DNA of 37,278 nucleotides from Candidatus Uhrbacteria bacterium. Lineage in GTDB: Bacteria > Patescibacteriota > Patescibacteriia > UBA9934 > GWF2-40-263. Positions 1 through 7,164 of this stretch are shown here, piece by piece (positions within the stretch are counted from its first letter, which is position 1; every line of letters starts with the position of its first letter). The DNA lies in contig JACRJW010000002.1 in assembly GCA_016235605.1 (NCBI GenBank), positions 1 to 37,278 of the forward strand, in the 5' to 3' direction. The notes under the pieces were generated by a model. The model ran no database searches. It saw only the letters and a list, made by a program, of their open reading frames with translations, and was not told the origin of the DNA. The translations under genes were made by a program, and so were the position numbers.

Positions 1-1023
1 CACGTTGTTGACGGAAACGCCGCCCTCCTCTAAAAACATCCCGATCGCGTCTTGAGAAGACACGGCAAAATCTGGCGACCAATTGCTATCGCGAAAAAAC
101 CATTTCGTGGTCGCATTGTAGCGCTGCAAAGGAGATGGCGCTGTGCGTGTGATGCCCTCAGACGCTGCATCGTCAAGCACATAGACGTCGGTCGTCTCAA
201 GCTCGGTGATGTCCCCTCCTGAAGTTTTCAGCACTCCATAGGTTCCCATGAACCCACCGCCTGGACGCAGTTCATTGTTGTTCAAAAACAGCAGGAGCGC
301 TGAAGTCTCATCTTCAACACCTACAAACGCTGGCAGGAGTCGCACAAGCGAACGCAAAAAATCTAACTCTCCCGTCAGCTCATCTACTTGAACACGTAAT
401 GGGTCCATGAGAGAGAGCATGGGACCGATCGTCGTGGCTTGTGACAGGATGGCCAGCTCTTGGGAGACCAAGTCCAACCGTGCAAACAAGAGATCTAGAT
501 CGTCGGCCGATGCACTTAACCTGGCAAGCATCGCACGTTTGGTTTCGGTTGATAGATCGCCAAAGGTGATGGTCGGCACAAGGCCCTCTTTCATTTGTGC
601 CAAGTATTCGTCCGAGAGGCCTGAAAGTTGAACAAGATCTTCCCCCAGAACAAAAAATGGCCGCAGGGCTTCCACCAAATCGTGGCCTGAACGCATGATG
701 TCAGCAACGGAGGCGATATCGGATCCAACAACCGGAAGCCAGGAAACAGATGAGAGGACAGGCAAGTAGCGCTCTGAAGCGGCAAAAGAATCCTCTGCCC
801 TCCCGAGCGAAAAAGACGCTGTGCCAAAAGAAAACTGCGTGGCTTCTTCTTTGGCCTCCAGAAGGGCATCACGCGCATCCACGGCATGGGCAAAAACTTG
901 TACCGCACTCAATACCACCACGGCCATCCAACACGTGACGACGATCCCGATGACGATCAAAACGAAGCACACCGTATGCGTCTGTGGATGCTGGCGTTCA
1001 AGATATGCTTGGGAGTGAGGCAT
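1..1023 (-). CDS. DUF4012 domain-containing protein (3' end outside window)
   Basis: The reading frame stays open from the ATG at 1023 to base 1, about 341 codons, so the C-terminus is missing. A hydrophobic segment at residues ~16-42 should be a signal anchor, followed by a helix-rich extracytoplasmic region. The conserved block LLFLNNNELRPGGGFMGT and, near the cut end, RDSNWSPDF are hallmarks of DUF4012, a family common in Patescibacteria and some Gram-positives and often found beside polysaccharide genes. The biochemical function is unknown. A GT2 glycosyltransferase lies just upstream on the same strand (14-bp gap), so an envelope or glycan role is plausible but inferred. No Shine-Dalgarno motif stands out at the start. 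Confidence 0.9.
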   Translation of the reverse strand, partial: MPHSQAYLERQHPQTHTVCFVLIVIGIVVTCWMAVVVLSAVQVFAHAVDARDALLEAKEEATQFSFGTASFSLGRAEDSFAASERYLPVLSSVSWLPVVGSDIASVADIMRSGHDLVEALRPFFVLGEDLVQLSGLSDEYLAQMKEGLVPTITFGDLSTETKRAMLARLSASADDLDLLFARLDLVSQELAILSQATTIGPMLSLMDPLRVQVDELTGELDFLRSLVRLLPAFVGVEDETSALLLFLNNNELRPGGGFMGTYGVLKTSGGDITELETTDVYVLDDAASEGITRTAPSPLQRYNATTKWFFRDSNWSPDFAVSSQDAIGMFLEEGGVSVNNV

Positions 1024-1037
1024 GATCCTAGTATACC

Positions 1038-2084
1038 TCAAATGAACCACTGGCGGATTCCTTTTCCCGATCGTTTCCGTTGGGATCGCGTCGCGTGTCT
1101 CTTGTGGAGCATCACGGGGACCAGGGCGAGGGCGCCCACAAAAGCCTTAAGGCCTTGATCAAAAAAAACAACGTAGAGAAATCGCGCGGCTTCAGAGGGA
1201 AGAAACCACGGCAGAGCCAGCAGCGCATGCACGAATTCCACGTTCTTCAAAAGCATCAGCCACTGATTGCGGGTGGAATAAAAATTCCTGATGGAAGATT
1301 TTGTGCGCCAGTTGCGGATCTTCTGCAGGATTCCACTCTTCTCCGGACCGTACATCCCTCGATAATGGAAGGCTTTTGCTTGTGGGACATACAGCGCGTC
1401 CCAGCCGAGCTGCTGCAGGCGCCAGGCCAAATCCACATCTTCCTTATACGAAAAAAAATCGTGGTCAAAAAATTCATCTTTGTAGCGGGCCTCTTGCAGA
1501 GACAGCGCGCGATAGAGCACGAGGGCGCCACTGATGCCAAACACGGATTGAAGCTCATCGAATTGTCCCAGGTCCAGCTCTCCAGCTCCGCGGTCGGTCA
1601 CAGTGAAATTGTGGTGGGGATTGAGTCCTGTGGAGTCGATACGATCTGAGTGGACCGTCTCTTTGAACACCTCGTCCGCCAGATTCTCCCCAAAAGCCCG
1701 CATGAGCTTTCCCCCAAAACTCCCACACTCGGGATGGCCATTCACCTGTGCCAGGAGTTCCTCCAAGAAGGTCGGAGTAAAAATGATGTCTGGATTTGTG
1801 ACCAGGATAAATCGATCCTTAATTTCTCCTGAAGACCAGTGTTCAATGGCGTAGCGGATGCCTTGGTTATGCGCGGTCGCAAATCCGAGGTTCCGCGCGT
1901 TTCGAATCAGGACCACGTCAGGATAGTGTTCACGGAGGTAGGCTTCAACCCTGTCGTTGGATCCGTTATCGATCACAACCACATTGAAATCCCTGTACGT
2001 CTGGACCATAATGGATTTCATGAGCTCTGGGATGAACTGCATGGAGTTCCAAGCGACGATGTTGATGCTGACTTTGGGAGTCAT
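1038..2084 (-). CDS. Glycosyltransferase family 2 (rhamnosyltransferase-like)
   Basis: A 348-residue GT-A fold transferase, expected to move a sugar from a nucleotide-sugar donor to a glycan acceptor at the inner membrane face. The N-terminus VSINIVAWNS and VVVIDNGSND is the nucleotide-binding beta-alpha unit. NLGFATAHNQGI and the NPDI metal-binding motif follow, and FFSYKEDVDLAWRLQQLGW matches the ED catalytic-base region of WbbL/RfbF-like enzymes. A C-terminal hydrophobic stretch (LLALPWFLPSEAARFLYVVFF) may tether it to the membrane. I chose the ATG at 2084 because MTPKVSINIV fits the family N-terminus and a promoter sits just upstream; an upstream in-frame start would read through that promoter. 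It probably shares a transcript with the DUF4012 gene. Confidence 0.92.
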   Translation of the reverse strand: MTPKVSINIVAWNSMQFIPELMKSIMVQTYRDFNVVVIDNGSNDRVEAYLREHYPDVVLIRNARNLGFATAHNQGIRYAIEHWSSGEIKDRFILVTNPDIIFTPTFLEELLAQVNGHPECGSFGGKLMRAFGENLADEVFKETVHSDRIDSTGLNPHHNFTVTDRGAGELDLGQFDELQSVFGISGALVLYRALSLQEARYKDEFFDHDFFSYKEDVDLAWRLQQLGWDALYVPQAKAFHYRGMYGPEKSGILQKIRNWRTKSSIRNFYSTRNQWLMLLKNVEFVHALLALPWFLPSEAARFLYVVFFDQGLKAFVGALALVPVMLHKRHATRSQRKRSGKGIRQWFI

Positions 2085-2105
2085 AATGTTTGTATGGTAA
2101 CACAA

Positions 2106-2133
2106 ACTATAAGGCTGGGAGCTTAGCTCCCAA
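2106..2133 (-). promoter_or_regulatory. Promoter of the GT2 gene
   Basis: On the minus strand, TTGGGA (2133-2128), a 16-bp spacer and TATAGT (2111-2106) predict a start near 2099 and a ~15-nt leader before the ATG at 2084. The -35 and spacer coincide with the first of two palindromes, so a repressor bound there would block RNA polymerase. This is a reading by eye, not an experimental promoter. Confidence 0.5.
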
Positions 2134-2176
2134 CTCAAGCTGATTTTACAGTCTAAGTTGGGAGCTTAGCTCCCAA
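2116..2176. repeat. Twin palindromes in the divergent GT2/HAD intergenic region
   Basis: The same palindrome occurs twice: TGGGAGCTTAGCTCCCA at 2116-2132, and TTGGGAGCTTAGCTCCCAA at 2158-2176 with perfect 9-base arms around one central base. The centres are 43 bp apart, close to four helical turns, so both sites would face the same side of the DNA. The first overlaps the GT2 -35 and spacer; the second lies just upstream of the HAD start. An operator pair for a dimeric regulator is the simplest reading; a small dispersed repeat is the alternative. Confidence 0.6.
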
Positions 2177-2185
2177 TTGTCACCT

Positions 2186-2812
2186 ATGAAATTCGATGCA
2201 ATCATTTTCGACTGGTCAGGGACCTTGAGTGATGACCGGCGGCCCGTCTATGAAGCCAACATCGGGATGCGGGCGCACTATGGACTTCCGTCCAATACGT
2301 TTGAAGAATTTTTTCACACGACCAGAATGACGCCGATTGAGTTTTTCCGCGAGAACGGCATAATGGATTCTAGCGATGAGATCTACGCGCTCTATCGAAA
2401 ATTCTTTGCACAATCCCTGGAGGCTGGCGTGCGCCCAAGTGTTTACCCAGAAGCTCACGAGGTTCTCTCACACCTGAAAAACGCAGGGATTCCAACGGCT
2501 GTCGTGAGCTCGCATCCAAACATCTTTTTGAAACAAGAGGCACAAGAGTATCTGCTCGCGCCGTTTTTTGAGATCCTGCACGGTGACGCGCGAGACAAAG
2601 TCTCGGCGCTCAAAGACGTCTGTCAAATCCTGGGAGTTGAGCCAGGACGAAGTCTGTATGTGGGTGACACAACTCATGATATACAATCAGCCCGCGAGGC
2701 GGGACTCACAACAGCAGGAGTCGCCACGGGTTACCACACGCAGGAGGCTCTTGAATCCCAGAGCCCTGATCATTTGTTTCTCAACCTCTTAGACCTTCTC
2801 CCTATCATCTAG
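2186..2812 (+). CDS. HAD-superfamily hydrolase (phosphoglycolate phosphatase-like)
   Basis: A 208-residue haloacid dehalogenase-fold hydrolase, probably a small-molecule phosphatase. Motif I is [10 protein letters not shown] with nucleophile Asp9. The second Asp of the usual DxDGT is Ser here, reminiscent of phosphonatase-type DxAGT members. Motif II is AVVSSHPN, the motif III Lys is in ARDKVSAL, and motif IV is [14 protein letters not shown] helical cap lies between motifs I and II. A TTG at 2177 is also in frame, but the ATG at 2186 puts motif I at the usual distance from the N-terminus. The stop is one base before the ATG of the Nudix gene, so the two are co-transcribed, which suggests a role in nucleotide or phosphate-ester clean-up. 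The substrate cannot be predicted. Confidence 0.9.
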   Translation: MKFDAIIFDWSGTLSDDRRPVYEANIGMRAHYGLPSNTFEEFFHTTRMTPIEFFRENGIMDSSDEIYALYRKFFAQSLEAGVRPSVYPEAHEVLSHLKNAGIPTAVVSSHPNIFLKQEAQEYLLAPFFEILHGDARDKVSALKDVCQILGVEPGRSLYVGDTTHDIQSAREAGLTTAGVATGYHTQEALESQSPDHLFLNLLDLLPII

Positions 2813-2813
2813 T

Positions 2814-3527
2814 ATGAACCATGAACGCCCAAAAGTCGGAACCGCTGTCATCATCGTCAAGGACGGAAACGTTTTGATGGGACGACGCAAAGGAGCGCAC
2901 GGAGAAGGAACCTGGTGCCCGCCCGGTGGGCATTTGGAATTTGGAGAATCGTGGGAAGAGTGCGTACGGCGAGAGACCATGGAGGAAGCTGGAATTGAAA
3001 TCCAAAACGTGCGGTTCGTAGGTGCCGTGAATAATCACGAGCCTGATTGGGGTACGCACTACATCACGCTGTTCATGCAAGCAGAGTATCTCAGAGGCGA
3101 AGTGAGAAACTGTGAACCAGAAAAGTGTTCAGGCTGGGAGTGGTTTAGCTGGGAGCAACTTCCCTCTCCCCTATTTGCTCCTGTCGTAAACTTCCTGCGC
3201 CAGGGCTATCACCCCCTTGCCCGACGACATGACAAACTCGTTCGCGACAAAATCGTGGAGATCATCCAGGCCGCTGGTGGAGTGGCGGACTCTTACACGG
3301 CTGACGACCAAGAGTACAAAGATCGACTCCAAACGAAACTCTGCGAGGAAGTCCTTGAATATCTAGAAAGCGAAGAACCTGAGGAGCTTGCCGACATCCT
3401 TGAAGTCGTCCAAAGCCTCACGGCTCTCACGGGGACGAACCGCGAACAGCTCCAACTCATCCAATCAAAAAAACGCGAGGAGCGCGGAGGATTTGAAAAA
3501 CGAATCGTTCTCACAGAGACCCGATGA
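2814..3527 (+). CDS. Nudix hydrolase fused to COG4997/MazG-like pyrophosphatase
   Basis: A 237-residue two-domain protein. Residues ~1-130 are a Nudix fold with a complete Nudix box (G39, E45, R53-E54, E57-E58, G60) behind [12 protein letters not shown], the metal site for cleaving nucleoside diphosphate-X substrates. From about residue 140, [12 protein letters not shown] and then [11 protein letters not shown] and EELADILEV match the all-alpha NTP pyrophosphatase family COG4997, whose acidic residues bind Mg2+ and whose members are predicted to hydrolyse noncanonical NTPs. Both halves would remove damaged nucleotides. It follows the HAD gene by one base, and a family-A structured element begins immediately after its TGA. 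The domain calls are firm; the substrate is inferred. Confidence 0.9.
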   Translation: MNHERPKVGTAVIIVKDGNVLMGRRKGAHGEGTWCPPGGHLEFGESWEECVRRETMEEAGIEIQNVRFVGAVNNHEPDWGTHYITLFMQAEYLRGEVRNCEPEKCSGWEWFSWEQLPSPLFAPVVNFLRQGYHPLARRHDKLVRDKIVEIIQAAGGVADSYTADDQEYKDRLQTKLCEEVLEYLESEEPEELADILEVVQSLTALTGTNREQLQLIQSKKREERGGFEKRIVLTETR

Positions 3528-3699
3528 CTCACCGTGCCCAGGAGTGTTGAAAAACCGTCAGGAAGGCCGCGTTCATCTTTCGCCAGGCACCATGCCTGTT
3601 TCTTGCGGCCTGAGTGACGAGGGGCGCCGGGTAGGACGGTTGGGAATCAACGATGGTTGGGGCGACCCCGTGTTTTGAAACAGTCCTGGGCACGGTGAG
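3528..3699 (+). ncRNA. Structured element family A, copy 1
   Basis: This 172-bp element fills the gap between convergent genes and starts at the base after the Nudix stop. Its ends form a long inverted repeat (3528-3555 against 3672-3699, 25 of 28 positions complementary). Inside are CGTCA (P3 left strand), a GGCCGC/GCGGCC hairpin with an apical CAGGC/GCCTG stem, TGACGAGGGGCGCC, a GTTG/CAAC hairpin and GGCGACCCCGTGTTTT. The inner core is shared with copies at 24231-24410 and 35891-36062, while the arms differ in sequence but keep pairing. This supports a conserved RNA or single-strand DNA fold. I do not recognise a named RNA family. The strand is assigned from the U-rich end and is tentative. 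Confidence 0.65.
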
Positions 3700-3709
3700 G
3701 CGCACAAAA

Positions 3710-5194
3710 CTACCTCGCCTTCTTTGTCACATGAAACCCAAGATATTTTCCCAGCATCAGCCGTGTTTGGGCGTCGATGGCCGGGAAAGAACCAAACAAA
3801 ATAAACGTCACGGGAAGAAGAATCCATTGGAGGAGCATCACGATCCACCTGTGAGACCGCACTTCCTGTGGCCGGCGCGGAAGCAGCGTGAAGGACATAG
3901 CCGCGGAAATAAAGACACCGATCATGGCCCACTGCATGATCTGCTCCAGAGTAAACGGCGCGGCCTGGATGAGCGCATTGGTTTCTCCCTTTGCGACCCA
4001 CAGAGGCAGCCAACCCAGAACAAACATGGTAATGGGCGCCGTGGCCCACGTGTACATCCCTTCGACGTGATTAAAAAAATAACGGAACTTCTTCAAGCGT
4101 GGAATCTGCTTGTCGTGTTTGAACCCGTGGACGAGATACGGTAAGTGCTCCACGCCCCACGCCCAACGCCGCATCTGGACATAGAGACCCTTGAGAGATT
4201 CCAGATACGTTTTGCCAGAAACCGCGTCCATCGAAACCGGCAAGAAGACCGGCGTCACACGATAGTCCCCGTGGTAATGCAAAAACGCCTGCATGAAAAT
4301 CCGCGAATCCTCACTCACGATATCCTTCTGCCAGAACCGCACGTCGCGCAACATCTTCCAGGGCATGGAGTGGGACGAAAACGTCCAGAGCCGATCCGGC
4401 CGCGTGAGCTCACCAAACAACCAAAACGTCGTGCCAAACGCCGCGATGCGCACAGGCGCTGAGGCTCTCCAGATGTTGTTGGAGAACAACGCGATCGGCT
4501 GATACGAAGATCGCGTGGGCTGTGGAACTGTACAATAGAGATAGGTGAGGTAGGAAAAATATTGGGGATGCGCAATCGTGTCGATATCAAATGACGAAGC
4601 GATGAACTGTTCATCGGGGATGTCGGGATAGTTGCTTTGCAAAAATTTCTCCACTTCGTGTCCCATCCAGTTCAAATTGGATCCCTTTCCAGGAATCTCA
4701 CCTGGGAGACCTGCTGGATGGACCGTGACGATCAACTCTTTGAAAACGTTGTCAAATTCTTTTTTGATGCGAGCAATGTGTTTTGCAAATGCTCCTGCGT
4801 CCGCCTGCTCCCCGCCCAAAATAACCATCATCCGATCATGAGGGAAACGATTCTCTGTTAAGGATCGTAGCGTCTCACGAAGGATCGTGTAGTCTTCCCT
4901 GTAAGTCGGGAGAAAAACCAGATGGTAGATGTCTCGCGCCTGCGGCAGATCGGCAAGCTTGGCCTGCCAGTTGACGCGCGACGTGTCGCGGTGCCGTTTC
5001 CACGAAATCAAGACGAAAATATTGAAGTACAGCACGCGATAGAGCCACAACAAATCAAAAATGAGGATGAACACGATCACCCATAACGGTTGGACGAAGG
5101 AGAGCAGAAGCGCCATTGAAAAAGTCCCCCAAACCAACAGGCCGGGGAACATTTCCCAAAAACGTAAGTTGCCGTACTGGTAGCGCTCCGTCAT
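3710..5194 (-). CDS. Membrane glycosyltransferase family 2, processive (cellulose synthase-like)
   Basis: A 494-residue inner-membrane GT2. Two hydrophobic helices come first (residues ~15-65), then the cytoplasmic GT-A domain with ILGGEQADAG, the DxD-like SFDIDT, the SEDSRIF acid-base region and the QMRRWAWG motif (QxxRW). Several C-terminal membrane helices follow. This is the architecture of processive synthases that polymerise and export a polysaccharide. The frame is open up to 5251 through a GTG, but those extra 19 codons lie inside the family-B repeat arm. MTERYQYGNL at 5194 is the better start because the first helix then sits at the normal distance. It is convergent with the HAD-Nudix pair. 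The product is unknown. Confidence 0.9.
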   Translation of the reverse strand: MTERYQYGNLRFWEMFPGLLVWGTFSMALLLSFVQPLWVIVFILIFDLLWLYRVLYFNIFVLISWKRHRDTSRVNWQAKLADLPQARDIYHLVFLPTYREDYTILRETLRSLTENRFPHDRMMVILGGEQADAGAFAKHIARIKKEFDNVFKELIVTVHPAGLPGEIPGKGSNLNWMGHEVEKFLQSNYPDIPDEQFIASSFDIDTIAHPQYFSYLTYLYCTVPQPTRSSYQPIALFSNNIWRASAPVRIAAFGTTFWLFGELTRPDRLWTFSSHSMPWKMLRDVRFWQKDIVSEDSRIFMQAFLHYHGDYRVTPVFLPVSMDAVSGKTYLESLKGLYVQMRRWAWGVEHLPYLVHGFKHDKQIPRLKKFRYFFNHVEGMYTWATAPITMFVLGWLPLWVAKGETNALIQAAPFTLEQIMQWAMIGVFISAAMSFTLLPRRPQEVRSHRWIVMLLQWILLPVTFILFGSFPAIDAQTRLMLGKYLGFHVTKKAR

Positions 5195-5201
5195 TTGAGA
5201 G

Positions 5202-5325
5202 ACCTTTGCAAAACTCGATGAGATTGCGTTGAACGGGCTGTCGAGCCCCACGAAACGTAGGTTATCTACGTAGAGTGGGGTCGACGGGTGCCCGTGAGAC
5301 GCAAGATCGCGAGTTTTGCGGAGGT
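5202..5325 (+). ncRNA. Structured element family B, copy 1
   Basis: A 124-bp near-continuous hairpin between two minus-strand genes. Successive stems are ACCTTTGCAAAACTCG with CGAGTTTTGCGGAGGT, TTGCGT with ACGCAA, ACGGGC with GCCCGT, GTCGAGCCCCAC with GTGGGGTCGAC, and a terminal ACGTAG/CTACGT loop. The core GTTGAACGG...CGAGCCCCAC...GTGGGGTCG recurs at 26362-26470, and the arms recur at 14693-14818 in modified form. Differences between copies mostly keep base pairing. Whether it acts as RNA (terminator or leader) or as a DNA cruciform is unknown. Confidence 0.6.
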
Positions 5326-5330
5326 ATCAT

Positions 5331-6011
5331 TTATTTATCGGAGGAAATATCCTTCTTGAGGCGGTTCAAGAATTGATGCGCGTGTTCTTTGCCACCGAGC
5401 CCAAAGGCCAGTCCACCCGAGAGCGCCAACATGGCAACGAGCCCCGTGAACAGCACACGGATCAGCTCAGGGGCAATTTGGAGCTGGACCATCGCGGCCA
5501 TGAAACTAAAGATAAGAATCGACCACTTGGCAATGCCGGAGAGAAATTCCGCCGACGCCAGCTGGGCGGCCTCCACGGCTGACTTCACGACGTTCTGCAC
5601 AAAATTTGCAAGCAGGATCCCAGCCAACAAGATAATCACCGCGATGATGACGTTTGGGATAAACAGGACAACCCGTTTGAGATAATCCGTGACTTGATCC
5701 CAGCCCAACACGTCCGTGGCGGCGATGAGGGCGATAATCATGAAGAACCACTTCACGATCCATCCCAAGAGTCCGCCAATATGCAGACGCAGCCCCACGC
5801 GCTCAAACTGATGCGTCAGCTCGAGTTTCTTTGCGATCTCATCGATACGCAAAAGGGCGACCACTTTCTCGATCACACTTCGCAACACCATGGCCACGAT
5901 GAGGCCAATAAGGAACACCAGGACCGCACCGACCACGTTTGGAAGGTACGCAACGATCGTGTTCCAGAGCGAAAGCAGTGGGCCCTGAAGCACTTGGTAG
6001 GAAAAAGGCAT
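5331..6011 (-). CDS. Mechanosensitive channel-like membrane protein (conserved TM helix family)
   Basis: A 226-residue polytopic membrane protein with about five hydrophobic helices: residues ~20-45, ~80-105, ~115-145 (VVLFIPNVIIAVIILLAG), ~160-180 and ~190-210. The repeated NVVGAVLVFLIGLIVA / NVIIAVIILLAGILLA pattern is the 'conserved TM helix' repeat of CmpX-like proteins. The last helix ends in LAFGLGGKEHA, close to the pore helix and following turn of MscS channels. It lacks the MscS cytoplasmic beta domain, so a channel or scaffold role is plausible but not established. It has no clear Shine-Dalgarno motif and stands alone behind family-B element 1. Confidence 0.8.
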   Translation of the reverse strand: MPFSYQVLQGPLLSLWNTIVAYLPNVVGAVLVFLIGLIVAMVLRSVIEKVVALLRIDEIAKKLELTHQFERVGLRLHIGGLLGWIVKWFFMIIALIAATDVLGWDQVTDYLKRVVLFIPNVIIAVIILLAGILLANFVQNVVKSAVEAAQLASAEFLSGIAKWSILIFSFMAAMVQLQIAPELIRVLFTGLVAMLALSGGLAFGLGGKEHAHQFLNRLKKDISSDK

Positions 6012-6074
6012 AGAGAGAACATAGAAAGTGAATTAATGATTACTGGAAATGTACCATTTTTTGTGGATGTTCAG

Positions 6075-6485
6075 CTACGGGCTTATCCCCACGTCTGCCA
6101 AACGGGGCTTGGTGATGTTCGGCGGGCGGTTGTATGTGGGCAGAGCAAACGCGGCAGGATCTTGAATAGGCATTGAATAAAGGAGCTCCTTCAGGGAGAG
6201 CCTCTTTGGATTCTCGATCCCACGGATCGGGAGAGAACGCGCAAAAGCAATCGCATTGGCAATCGTGGTACTGACTCGACTTGCCGTAAAGGAACCGGGG
6301 CCTGTGACAACAAGGACGCCTGTCAGTTCCCCAAGAGGCACCTCCCACCTGTGCATCGTCTCATGGATCGTTTTGAGGTACTGCTCCGGTAAAATACAGG
6401 CAACCCGTTCCCGGACGATCTTGTGATTTTCAACGATCGCAAGCGTCAGGGAATCCATGTTCTGGGCGAGAATGGCGAGTTCCAT
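6075..6485 (-). CDS. tsaB: TsaB-like tRNA threonylcarbamoyladenosine protein, short form
   Basis: A 136-residue ASKHA-fold protein matching the N-terminal lobe of TsaB, the scaffold that partners TsaD in making t6A37 on ANN-decoding tRNAs. MELAILAQNMDSLTLAI is the phosphate-1 strand pair, and VVTGPGSFTASRVSTTIANA is the GPGSFTGLR region where TsaB dimerises with TsaD. Canonical TsaB has ~220-230 residues, so the C-terminal lobe is missing. The stop lies directly after a Pro-rich tail with no sign of a frameshift, so the short form may be genuine. Its ATG is three bases past the stop of the winged-helix gene, so the two form an operon. Confidence 0.85.
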   Translation of the reverse strand: MELAILAQNMDSLTLAIVENHKIVRERVACILPEQYLKTIHETMHRWEVPLGELTGVLVVTGPGSFTASRVSTTIANAIAFARSLPIRGIENPKRLSLKELLYSMPIQDPAAFALPTYNRPPNITKPRLADVGISP

Positions 6486-6488
6486 ACC

Positions 6489-7094
6489 CTAGGAATGTAA
6501 CCGATCGATCATCACGACTTTCTCACCGTTTAAGACCGAGAACAGAAACCGATCCGCGACCTGGCGGCGATCCAAAAATTCGTCCTTGGGCATGAGGGTA
6601 TAGTTGATCTCGTAGGGGATCTCAGATTCAAACTTGCTGATCATCTTTTCCAGATCCGCCTGCTTGATCGCGCCGACAATCAAAATATCGGTTGGGATAT
6701 CAGGAGCATCAACGAATCTCCCCGTGAAGGCAAAATAATCGATACGGCCTTTCTCTTGGATCTCTTGGACAAGATTCTGCTTCAACAGAATCTGGACTTT
6801 CTGGAACAAAGAACGCAAATCTTCGTACAAAATAAAATCTGTGTTCACCGAATAATATTTTTTCTTCTCGGAAAGTTTTTTTATGTGCTTCTCTGAACCA
6901 AGTTTTTCAACAATGAGGTTCAACTCAACCAAATTTTTCAACTCGCGCCGGACTGAATTGAGTTGGGCGCCCACTCGACGTGTGAGTTCGCGCACGAAGA
7001 AGGATTCCTCAGGATGTTGGAGAAAAAGCGCCAAGAGGTGCGCTCGCGTCTTTGAACCAAACATCTGTTCAAGCTTAAACGGTTTTTTGCTCAT
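6489..7094 (-). CDS. Winged-helix DNA-binding protein
   Basis: A 201-residue protein starting at MSKKPFKLEQMFGSKTRA. Residues ~10-85 form an ArsR/MarR-like winged helix: TRAHLLALFL, FFVRELTRRVGAQLNSVRRE (recognition helix) and LVELNLIVEKLG, followed by the basic wing with KKYYSVN. The C-terminal ~110 residues (LRSLFQKVQILL, RIDYFAFTGRF, PTDILIVGAI, DEFLDRRQVADRFLFSVL) look like the minimal nucleotidyltransferase-like sensor found behind such wHTH domains in Patescibacteria. A regulator, possibly autoregulatory, is the likely role. An upstream in-frame start would overlap the divergent promoter. It is followed by tsaB at three bases and divergent from the PP2C-like gene. Confidence 0.8.
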   Translation of the reverse strand: MSKKPFKLEQMFGSKTRAHLLALFLQHPEESFFVRELTRRVGAQLNSVRRELKNLVELNLIVEKLGSEKHIKKLSEKKKYYSVNTDFILYEDLRSLFQKVQILLKQNLVQEIQEKGRIDYFAFTGRFVDAPDIPTDILIVGAIKQADLEKMISKFESEIPYEINYTLMPKDEFLDRRQVADRFLFSVLNGEKVVMIDRLHS

Positions 7095-7105
7095 AATGGC
7101 TTCAT

Positions 7106-7133
7106 TTGCGCCTTGAATCGATCCGGGTATAAT
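7106..7133 (+). promoter_or_regulatory. Promoter of the PP2C-like/propeller gene
   Basis: TTGCGC (7106-7111), a 16-bp spacer and a perfect TATAAT (7128-7133) predict a start near 7140. The in-frame ATG at 7132 overlaps the -10 box and cannot be in the mRNA, which decides in favour of the start at 7165. Confidence 0.65.
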
Positions 7134-7164
7134 GTACACAAAGCTGGGAACGAGAGCAAATGGT

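Noticed and set aside
1080-1649. Long open frames opposite the GT2 gene and other genes (e.g. 3653-4144, 11026-11997, 27310-28122)
   Set aside because: They are antisense shadows of well-supported genes, with no family motifs of their own.
2177-2185. TTG start of the HAD gene
   Set aside because: The ATG at 2186 gives the usual distance to motif I; the TTG lies directly against the palindrome.
3528-3699. Family A as a transposon-like MITE or integron attC site
   Set aside because: The terminal arms differ completely between copies and there is no target-site duplication, conserved terminal sequence, transposase or integrase; attC core bases are not seen.
5195-5251. N-terminal extension of the processive GT2 from a GTG at 5251
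   Set aside because: These codons are the arm of family-B element 1; the family N-terminus fits MTERYQ at 5194.
7132-7164. Start of the PP2C-like/propeller gene at ATG 7132
   Set aside because: That ATG overlaps the TATAAT box, so it is upstream of the predicted transcript.
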